Shown: positions 1 to 5,059 of the stretch, in pieces
Position numbering within the stretch: position 1 is the first letter of the stretch
Layout of the letters: each line of letters opens with the position of its first letter
NCBI GenBank assembly: GCA_007127495.1
Contig: SKZG01000371.1
Span: 1-5,059 of the forward strand
DNA from: Planctomycetales bacterium
GTDB lineage: Bacteria > Planctomycetota > Planctomycetia > Pirellulales > Thermoguttaceae
Direction of reading: 5' to 3'
Length of the DNA: 5,059 nucleotides
Position numbers and translations under genes: made by a program
Notes under the pieces: generated by a model
The model's input: the letters and a program-made list of their open reading frames with translations, nothing else
What the model was told of the DNA's origin: nothing
The model's database searches: none

Positions 1-2151
1 GTACAGGGCGTCGAGCTGGCGCAAGCGCCGGGTCACCTCCTGCCGCGTGAACATGGGCTGCCCGGCGTCCTTCGCGGCCTTTCGGGCGGCCGCGAGGACC
101 TCTTCGGGAACCGGCGGCGCCGCCCGCGACGGCTCCGGCTGATACGAAGGGTCGAACACGCGAACCATCAGCTCGCCGACCGGCACCAGATGCCGCCATA
201 AGAACGCCTGCATCTGATCGTCGGCCGGAACGGCTTCGCGAACCACCTCCTCGTCGCCGATGGTCGCGCGGCCCTCGATGCAAAGCGCGATCGTGCCGTT
301 CACGTCGGCCCCTTGGGCTCGCACGGTCAGCCGCGCCATTTCCTGGTCGCCGCCGAGCGTGGCCGGCGACGACGAAAACCCTTCCGGCGGGTCTCTCAGA
401 CCCAGGCGGACCGGGCCGTCGAAGCCGTCCCGGCGGATGACGTACACGCTGACCGCCGCCGCCCTCCCCTGGCGAATGGCAATCGACGACGGTACGGCGC
501 GCAGTTCGAAATCGGGCCGCGGTGCGCTAAGCCGCAAACGGTAGCCGTACTCCTCGCCGCCCTTGAACGTCGCGTCGGTCAAATGCACGTAGTACGTCCC
601 GTCGTGGGGCAACGCAACCATGAAGTAGGAATCGGCGTGATGCGTGTTCAGGCCCGCTGCCGGATCCTCGTAGTCGTCATTGGCGGCCAACAGGTTGCCG
701 TCAGCATCGGTGAGTTTCAGGACGGAGTCCAGCGGCGAATCGAGCCTGCGGGCGATGACCTCCGCCACCACGACCTGCCCGGCGCGGCCTTCGAATCGAA
801 AGACGTCCCAATCGCCCGGCCGGTCGATGCGGCCGTTGACGATGACGGGAAGCTCCACCGCCTGCGCGCGCGACGCGTCGTCGTTCGGCTCGACTTCGAA
901 GCACTCCGGCAAGGTGTCCAGCGCGAACGGTACGCGGTTGGAAACCAGCCCGTCCCGGGAAGCCGTTACGAAGTACACGCCCGGCGCGGCGTCCGATGGA
1001 GGCATCGCCGGGCGGGCCCCTTCAAGGTGCCAGCCGCTCAGTTCGACGGATACCTCGTCCCCGACGGCGCCCCCCAAGGGGAAAAGGTGCGTGATGAACG
1101 GCTGCTCCGCAATGCTGACGCGGTACACGAAATCCTCGCGCCCGCGGAACAACGCATCGGAAATCGTCAGCACGTACTCGCCGTCGTCGGGCACCTCGTA
1201 ATGGAGAACCGGATCGGGTTGGAAGCGAAAGACGTCGGCATAGGCCACCTCGCGCCCTTGGGCGTTGTGGAGGACAATCACAGGTTGAAACCAGCCGGGC
1301 ACCGCGTCGGCTATATACGGCACCAGCGCCCGCGCCTGCACGCTGACGACCAGCCGCTGGCCCTTCGTCGCCTGAAACCGGTAACGATTCACTTCCCCGG
1401 CGGCAACCTGGCCGTTCACCACACAGGGCACGTCGACGCGCGCCTCGGCCTCCTCCGGCGGCCGCTTGCGTTCCGCCGCCTCCTCGTTGCCGAGCACCGG
1501 AAAGGGCGCGGTCTTCATCGGCTTCCTCGCAACCTCGGGGTACTGGCCCACGTGGAAGGCCATGGGATTGGTCACCCCGCGCGGCGTCACCAGGCGGATT
1601 TCGCGAGGCCCCACTTCCGCGTCGGGCGCGACGGCCACCTCGACCAGAACGAGGTTGGCGATCGACCGGTTGGCCGGCCTGAACACGCGTCCTTCCAGGC
1701 GGTCCTCGATCCCGGCCAGGATCCTCTGTGTGACGGGGTCGGTTTTCGCTTCGCCTCCCTCCCCCCTCCGGCCTCTCTGGAGTAGCCTCCGTTGCTCCCG
1801 CATCAATTGGACTTCCTGGTTGGTGAGCATCCAGCGGTATTCCACGACCCTGGCTTCGACGCCGGAGCCGGAAACGATCGCGCCGGAAACGCCCTCCAGC
1901 CGCTGCCCGCCCAGACGGATTTGGGCGGTCGTCCCTCGCTGAGCGCCGGCCGGATACACGAACCCGACGTAGGGTTGCGCCTCGGCCGGGACGGCCATGG
2001 CCGCCACGCCGCCCAGAAGCACCAACAGGATCCTCTTGGCATCGGCAAAGAAATGACCGGCCGATGTCCCCTCTCCCTCGGTGGGAGAGAATAGCGTGAA
2101 GGGGAAGAAAGAGCGACAGTGGTTTCTTTGCCGATCCTTGGTTCTCTTCAT
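1..2151 (-). CDS. Secreted pre-peptidase C-terminal (PPC) domain protein, 3' end outside window
   Basis: The frame from the ATG at 2151 is open for 717 codons to base 1, with no stop. A signal peptide sits unusually deep: KR at 39-40, hydrophobic core ILLVLLGGVAAMAV at 41-54, and predicted cleavage after AEA (58). The mature protein starts with an IPT/TIG-like segment (YVGFVYPAGAQRGT, from 61), then a charged linker (about 115-150) and a second conserved strand region ending GVTNPMAFHVGQYPEV. A first PPC-like domain (about 240-345, around NRYRFQATKGQRL) is followed by a bridging segment (HLFPLGG from 355) and a second PPC domain (about 425-515, EVEPNDD then GDWDVFRFEG with W448). A beta-sandwich-like part follows, then a helical tail (EVTRRLRQLDALY) at the edge. 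PPC domains (Pfam PF04151) are beta-sandwiches of exported proteins; a binding or structural role is likely, with ligand unknown. No protease or other catalytic domain is seen. It is in the same operon as the DUF1501 gene, 12 bases downstream. Residues 4-38 appear to come from an inserted repeat. Confidence 0.9.
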   Translation of the reverse strand, partial: MKRTKDRQRNHCRSFFPFTLFSPTEGEGTSAGHFFADAKRILLVLLGGVAAMAVPAEAQPYVGFVYPAGAQRGTTAQIRLGGQRLEGVSGAIVSGSGVEARVVEYRWMLTNQEVQLMREQRRLLQRGRRGEGGEAKTDPVTQRILAGIEDRLEGRVFRPANRSIANLVLVEVAVAPDAEVGPREIRLVTPRGVTNPMAFHVGQYPEVARKPMKTAPFPVLGNEEAAERKRPPEEAEARVDVPCVVNGQVAAGEVNRYRFQATKGQRLVVSVQARALVPYIADAVPGWFQPVIVLHNAQGREVAYADVFRFQPDPVLHYEVPDDGEYVLTISDALFRGREDFVYRVSIAEQPFITHLFPLGGAVGDEVSVELSGWHLEGARPAMPPSDAAPGVYFVTASRDGLVSNRVPFALDTLPECFEVEPNDDASRAQAVELPVIVNGRIDRPGDWDVFRFEGRAGQVVVAEVIARRLDSPLDSVLKLTDADGNLLAANDDYEDPAAGLNTHHADSYFMVALPHDGTYYVHLTDATFKGGEEYGYRLRLSAPRPDFELRAVPSSIAIRQGRAAAVSVYVIRRDGFDGPVRLGLRDPPEGFSSSPATLGGDQEMARLTVRAQGADVNGTIALCIEGRATIGDEEVVREAVPADDQMQAFLWRHLVPVGELMVRVFDPSYQPEPSRAAPPVPEEVLAAARKAAKDAGQPMFTRQEVTRRLRQLDALY
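2041..2135. repeat. Small inverted-repeat element (MITE-like) inside the 5' end of the PPC gene
   Basis: ATCGGCAAAGAAA at 2041-2053 and its exact reverse complement TTTCTTTGCCGAT at 2123-2135 form 13-base perfect terminal inverted repeats around 69 bases. The enclosed part holds a second, nearly concentric hairpin. It looks unlike the flanking GC-rich coding DNA: poly-purine/pyrimidine runs and an atypical codon pattern (residues 6-37 include NHCRSFFPFTLFSP). Short direct repeats lie just outside: CTCTT at 2033-2037 and 2144-2148, or alternatively the gapped pair GATCCTCTTGG (2029-2039) and GATCCTTGG (2133-2141). No transposase is encoded, so if it is mobile it would be non-autonomous. Exact ends cannot be set from one copy. 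An alternative is an mRNA-level structure with no mobile origin. Confidence 0.6.
2071..2089. repeat. Internal pyrimidine/purine hairpin (REP-like)
   Basis: CTCTCCC (2071-2077) and GGGAGAG (2083-2089) form a perfect 7-base stem around a 5-base loop. The surrounding bases, from CCCCTCTCCCTC at 2068 to GTGAAGGGG near 2104, resemble the dispersed repeat often seen in planctomycete and other bacterial genomes, of the form CCCTCTCCC-loop-GGGAGAGGG followed by a G-rich GTGAGGG tail. That resemblance is from memory, not a search. It sits within translated sequence (around residues 21-27 of the PPC protein) and would also fold in the transcript. Confidence 0.55.
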
Positions 2152-2161
2152 GGTTGGACGA

Positions 2162-2165
2162 TCCT
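2162..2165 (-). promoter_or_regulatory. Weak ribosome binding site of the PPC-domain gene
   Basis: AGGA on the minus strand overlaps the TAG stop of the DUF1501 gene and lies 10 bases before the ATG at 2151-2149. The match is short, so translation may depend partly on coupling to the upstream gene. No other ATG, GTG or TTG occurs in this frame between 2151 and the hydrophobic core of the signal peptide, so 2151 is the only workable start. Confidence 0.5.
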
Positions 2166-3519
2166 ACATGATCTCCGTGAGCAGGCCGGCCGATTTCACA
2201 CCGTCGCTCGGCCCAGGCAACACGTGCGCGTCGAGCCCTTCCGGGTGCGGCAGGCGGGCGCCGGAGTCGATGCCTGCCAGGTGGTAGATACTGCCGAGCA
2301 GATCGACGGGGTACACGGGCCGCTCTTCCACGCGCGCGCCCACGGCGTCGGAAGCGCCGACCACCCGGCCGCCCTGGAACCCGCCCCCGGCCACCAAGAC
2401 GGTGAACACGTGCCCCCAATGGTTGCGCCCGCCATTCCACGGCGGCTGCCAATCGACCTTCGGCCCGCGGCCGAACTCGCCGGTACACCACACCAGCGTG
2501 CTTTCCAGCAGGCCGCGATCGTGCAGGTCAGCCAGCAGCATGGCCAGGCCCTGATCGAGTTGGGGGCACTGGCGGCGCATGGTGGCGAAGTGGCCGCTGT
2601 GCGTATCCCAGCCCCCCGGATAATTGATGACGACGTACGGGACGCCCGTTTCCACCAGCCGCCGCGCCGCCAGGCAGCTCTGGCCGAAGGTGTGGCGGCC
2701 GTAGCCGTCGCGCACGCCGGCCTCCTCCCGATCGAGGGCGAACACGTCCCGGCCGGCGCCCAGAATCAACTCGTAGGCGTCGCTCTTGGCTTTCGCGGCC
2801 GCGGCCAACGGGGGGCTGTCGGCCATGAGCCGGCCCATGGTGTCCAATTGCCGGCGCAGCGCGCGCCGCGCATGCTGCCGCTCGTCGGTGATGCCGCGAG
2901 CCACCACGCCCTCGACCTCGAATCGCGCCGCGTTCGGGTCGCCGCCGGTCGCGAACGGCTTGTACGCAGGGCCCAAAAAGCCTTCTTCCGAGAACCGGCC
3001 CTGTGCCCGCGTCAGCACAACGTAGGGCGGAATCAGCCCGTCGTACTCGGCGCTCTTGAAGTACGAGAACACGGCGCCGATGCTCGGGTACGCCAGCCGG
3101 CCTCCCGGCGCGTGCCCGGTTTGCATCAGGTAGGCCGCCGTCTCGTGGCCGTTCACACCGTGCGTCATGCCGCGAATGAGCGAGTACTTATCGGCCTGCC
3201 GGGCCAATTGCGGAAACAGCGCGCCCAAACGGATTCCGTCGACGTTGGTGGGAATCACCTCGCTGAAATCGCCCATGTAGTCGCGGCCGGCCTCCGGCTT
3301 CGGGTCCCACGTGTCGTTATGCGACATGCCGCCCCACAGGAAAATCTGGATGATCGACTTGGCCTTGGGCTCGATCGTTCGCGGGGCCTCGGCCGCAGCC
3401 AACGCGCCCGAAGCCGCGCAGCCGCCGCCCAGTGCACCGCCCACGCCGCGCAGGCCCCGGCGCAAGGCTTCGCGCCGGGAAATGGGTGGGTGATTGTCGA
3501 AACCGCCGCGTGCGTCCAT
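2164..3519 (-). CDS. DUF1501 domain protein, Tat-exported, alkaline-phosphatase/sulfatase-like fold
   Basis: A complete gene of 451 residues with an ATG at 3519 and a TAG at 2166-2164. The N-terminus carries a twin-arginine signal (S14-R-R-E-A-L, then a Gly/Ala/Leu segment to about residue 45), implying folded export across the inner membrane. The mature part matches DUF1501 (Pfam PF07394), which belongs to the alkaline phosphatase/sulfatase-like superfamily. Visible motifs are IFLWGGMSHNDTWDPKP (59-75), GWDTHSGHF (303-311), TGEFGRGPK (346-354) and GRNHWGHVFTVLVAGGG (364-380). The conserved D69, D305, H307, E348 and H367 are candidate metal or active-site residues; this is inferred from the fold, not shown. 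Length is normal for the family. No enzyme activity is firmly assigned to DUF1501. It follows the DUF1549/DUF1553 gene by 17 bases, the classic planctomycete pairing. C34 in the signal region (GGGCAAS) is a poor lipobox, so a lipoprotein is less likely than Tat secretion. Confidence 0.95.
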   Translation of the reverse strand: MDARGGFDNHPPISRREALRRGLRGVGGALGGGCAASGALAAAEAPRTIEPKAKSIIQIFLWGGMSHNDTWDPKPEAGRDYMGDFSEVIPTNVDGIRLGALFPQLARQADKYSLIRGMTHGVNGHETAAYLMQTGHAPGGRLAYPSIGAVFSYFKSAEYDGLIPPYVVLTRAQGRFSEEGFLGPAYKPFATGGDPNAARFEVEGVVARGITDERQHARRALRRQLDTMGRLMADSPPLAAAAKAKSDAYELILGAGRDVFALDREEAGVRDGYGRHTFGQSCLAARRLVETGVPYVVINYPGGWDTHSGHFATMRRQCPQLDQGLAMLLADLHDRGLLESTLVWCTGEFGRGPKVDWQPPWNGGRNHWGHVFTVLVAGGGFQGGRVVGASDAVGARVEERPVYPVDLLGSIYHLAGIDSGARLPHPEGLDAHVLPGPSDGVKSAGLLTEIM

Positions 3520-3527
3520 GGTTTCGG

Positions 3528-3532
3528 CCTCC
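3528..3532 (-). promoter_or_regulatory. Ribosome binding site of the DUF1501 gene
   Basis: GGAGG on the minus strand lies 8 bases before the ATG at 3519-3517, inside the 17-base gap after the DUF1549/DUF1553 stop codon. It fixes the start of the DUF1501 gene at 3519. The same frame stays open for 92 more codons upstream to an ATG at 3795, but that extension overlaps the preceding gene, is Arg/Gly/Pro-rich, and has no family similarity. Confidence 0.85.
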
Positions 3533-3536
3533 GGTG

Positions 3537-5059
3537 TCAATGACGATACAGGAACTCGGTGGTATTGATCAGCGCCCAGGTGAGGTCGACGCCCGCCTCG
3601 CGCCTCGAAGACGCCGCCCGGGCGTACTCGATGGCCACGGCCGACTCCTCCCGCGTTGGGCGGCGCGAGAGAACGGTCAGGTACAACTCCTCGACCGTTT
3701 CCGCCAACGGGCGCTTCGCGTCCAAAAGTGCCCGCAACTTCGGCCCCTGTTCCAGTTTCCTCTGAATGTGGCTCGAATTGAGCATGTGCAGCCATTGGGC
3801 GGGCACCGGCGCGTTCGTCCGCTCGTTGGCCGTACCCGTCGCGCGGGCTGAACGGCCGAACAGCGTCAGGAACTGGCTGGTGATGCTGCCGTCAGCCAAG
3901 GCAATGGCGCGCATCTCGCGCGGAATGTACGTATACGGCTCCGGGATCGGGCTGGTGTACAGGTCGGTCGCGCCGGTGATCTGATGGATCGCGTCGATCA
4001 GCACCTCGGCGTCTAGCCGGCGCAGCCGATAGCTCGCAAAATTCTCTTCCGCCTCCGGACCGGTATGCCTCGGCACGGACGAAAACTGGTAGGTGTGCGA
4101 GTTCAAAATCAGCCGGTACAGATGCTTCAGATCGTAGCCGCTTGCAATCACTTCCCGTTCCAAATAAGCCAACAGCTCGGGGTTGCTCGGCGGGTTGTCC
4201 TCGCGGATATCGTCAGGCTCCTCGACGATGCCGCGGCCCATCAGCCACGCCCACACGCGGTTCGCAATGCTGCGAGCGAACCAGGGATTTTCCGGCGCGG
4301 TCAGCCACTGGGCGAACACCTCGCGCGGATCGCGGTCTGCCGGCACCTCGATTGCAGCGCCGTCGGGAAACACGGCGGCCAGCGGCTCGCCGCGGCCCGG
4401 CGGCGCCTGCAAGGGGCCGCCGTCGCGGCCCTCGCGGACCGTGCCCGGAGTGTCACGCCCCGGCACCGCGTTGCCCGGCACGGCCGTCAACTGCAGCGGG
4501 TCCCAGAAGACGATTTCCTCTTTCCACTCGCTGGTGGGCTTGTAGCCGATCTGCGAGAAGAACACGGCGGACCCGGCCAGCCGATCGGCCGGCCATCGTT
4601 CGGCGCGCGAGCCCATGAAAGTGAGCGCGACGGCCGAGGCAATGCCTTCCGGCGTCTTGTTCTGAATCGCCCGGTAGAAGTTCACCGGACCCACCTGGAA
4701 ATTGCTGCCGCCGGCGGTGAGCAGTTCGCGGGCGAACCGGTCGTAAGGCTTGTTCTCGGCAATCGATGCCCGCACCCACCGGTGATATGCCTGCGCCGCG
4801 TTGGGCCACAGATTGACGGGGAACTCGGCCTTGATGCGTAAGACGTCGCCCCATTTCATCGCCCAATAGTCGGCAAATTCGTCGCGTTCCAACAGGCGTT
4901 CGATCAATTGGGAACGTTTATCGGCGGCCTCGTCGTCAAGGAATTCGCGCACTTCCTCCGCCGTGGGCAGCGTGCCGATCACGTCGAAATAGGCGCGCCG
5001 CATGAACACCGCGTCGGAGCACAGGACCGGCTCGATACCAAGCTCCGCCAGCTTGGCGA
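3537..5059 (-). CDS. DUF1549/DUF1553 domain protein (planctomycete PSD1-type), 5' end outside window
   Basis: The frame is open from the window edge to a TGA at 3539-3537, giving 506 visible residues; the true start lies upstream. Numbering from the first full codon (5057), residues 1 to about 165 match DUF1549 (Pfam PF07583), with the hallmark RRAYFDVIGTLPTAEEVREF at 20-39 and a W-A-x-K-W-G-D-V-L-R stretch. A Gly/Pro-rich linker follows. From about 240 to the end it matches DUF1553 (PF07587): FARSIANRVWAWLMGRGIVE, an NPPSNPELL motif, a DLKHLYRLILNSHTYQ motif, and the typical end ALINTTEFLYRH. Function is unknown; the family is normally encoded next to DUF1501 genes, as here, and is thought to act at the cell envelope. 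The usual cysteine motifs are replaced by FMGSRAERWP (147-156) and ARATGTANER (404-413), so this belongs to a cysteine-poor subgroup. A GTG at 5009 is not the start because conserved domain sequence continues upstream of it. Family assignment is secure; role is not. Confidence 0.93.
   Translation of the reverse strand, partial: AKLAELGIEPVLCSDAVFMRRAYFDVIGTLPTAEEVREFLDDEAADKRSQLIERLLERDEFADYWAMKWGDVLRIKAEFPVNLWPNAAQAYHRWVRASIAENKPYDRFARELLTAGGSNFQVGPVNFYRAIQNKTPEGIASAVALTFMGSRAERWPADRLAGSAVFFSQIGYKPTSEWKEEIVFWDPLQLTAVPGNAVPGRDTPGTVREGRDGGPLQAPPGRGEPLAAVFPDGAAIEVPADRDPREVFAQWLTAPENPWFARSIANRVWAWLMGRGIVEEPDDIREDNPPSNPELLAYLEREVIASGYDLKHLYRLILNSHTYQFSSVPRHTGPEAEENFASYRLRRLDAEVLIDAIHQITGATDLYTSPIPEPYTYIPREMRAIALADGSITSQFLTLFGRSARATGTANERTNAPVPAQWLHMLNSSHIQRKLEQGPKLRALLDAKRPLAETVEELYLTVLSRRPTREESAVAIEYARAASSRREAGVDLTWALINTTEFLYRH

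Noticed and set aside
313..1785. 490-codon open frame on the plus strand
   Set aside because: It lies wholly antisense to the PPC-domain gene, is Arg/His/Gly-rich with no recognisable domain, and has no ribosome binding site context. It reflects the lack of stop codons opposite GC-rich coding DNA.
2068..2104. CRISPR repeat or intrinsic terminator at the pyrimidine/purine hairpin
   Set aside because: Only one copy is present, with no spacer periodicity, and no U-tract follows the stem on the transcribed strand. It also lies within a translated frame.
1022..2491. 489-codon open frame on the minus strand spanning two genes
   Set aside because: It crosses the DUF1501/PPC junction out of frame with both, and the product is extremely Arg/Gly-rich without domain motifs. 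The true frames here carry clear DUF1501 and PPC signatures.
2119..3543. 474-codon open frame on the plus strand
   Set aside because: It is antisense to the complete, motif-bearing DUF1501 gene, and its translation shows no family signature. It is a shadow frame.
3520..3795. N-terminal extension of the DUF1501 gene to an ATG at 3795
   Set aside because: It would overlap the conserved C-terminus of the preceding gene and bury the twin-arginine signal 92 residues inside. The GGAGG site at 3532-3528 supports the start at 3519.
4065..4841. 258-codon open frame on the plus strand
   Set aside because: It is antisense to the DUF1549/DUF1553 gene with no domain similarity, and overlapping plus-strand frames in the same place are equally long and equally featureless.
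1..5059. tRNA, rRNA, transposase, phage or defence genes
   Set aside because: I found no cloverleaf, rRNA-like sequence, recombinase motif or nuclease/effector domain. The window is almost fully accounted for by the three envelope-type genes.

Overview
The window looks like the chromosome of a GC-rich bacterium of the PVC group, most likely a planctomycete. Verrucomicrobiota, Lentisphaerota or Hydrogenedentota cannot be excluded. The assignment rests on three minus-strand genes from families strongly expanded in those phyla: a DUF1549/DUF1553 protein, a DUF1501 protein with a twin-arginine signal, and a secreted protein with pre-peptidase C-terminal (PPC) domains. No 16S, tRNA or housekeeping marker is present to confirm it.

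Read in the direction of transcription (high to low coordinates), the window opens inside the DUF1549/DUF1553 gene (5059 to 3537, 5' end missing). After a 17-base gap with a good GGAGG ribosome binding site comes the complete DUF1501 gene (3519 to 2164). After a further 12 bases comes the PPC-domain gene (2151 to 1, 3' end missing). The tight spacing and lack of any internal terminator or promoter-sized gap indicate one operon. Nearly the whole window is coding, and no gene-free stretch exceeds 17 bases. The many long open frames on the plus strand are antisense shadows of this GC-rich coding sequence.

The probable theme is a cell-envelope or periplasmic module. A Tat-exported protein of the alkaline-phosphatase/sulfatase-like fold (DUF1501) is paired with its usual DUF1549/DUF1553 partner, plus an exported beta-sandwich protein that could bind or present a surface or polymeric substrate. 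The biochemical role of these families is not established, so no substrate is assigned.

The most unusual feature is in the 5' end of the PPC gene. A segment of about 95 to 106 bases (about 2038 to 2143) carries a perfect 13-base inverted repeat at its ends and a pyrimidine/purine hairpin in its middle. It lies between the start codon and an otherwise normal signal peptide. Removing it at a flanking 5-base direct repeat would restore a start reading M-K-R-I-L-L-V-L-L. It therefore looks like a small non-autonomous element inserted in frame. Second, the DUF1549/DUF1553 protein lacks the cysteine motifs seen in most of its relatives and has a single cysteine in 506 visible residues. I did not see a wholly new defence, mobile or RNA-guided system here.
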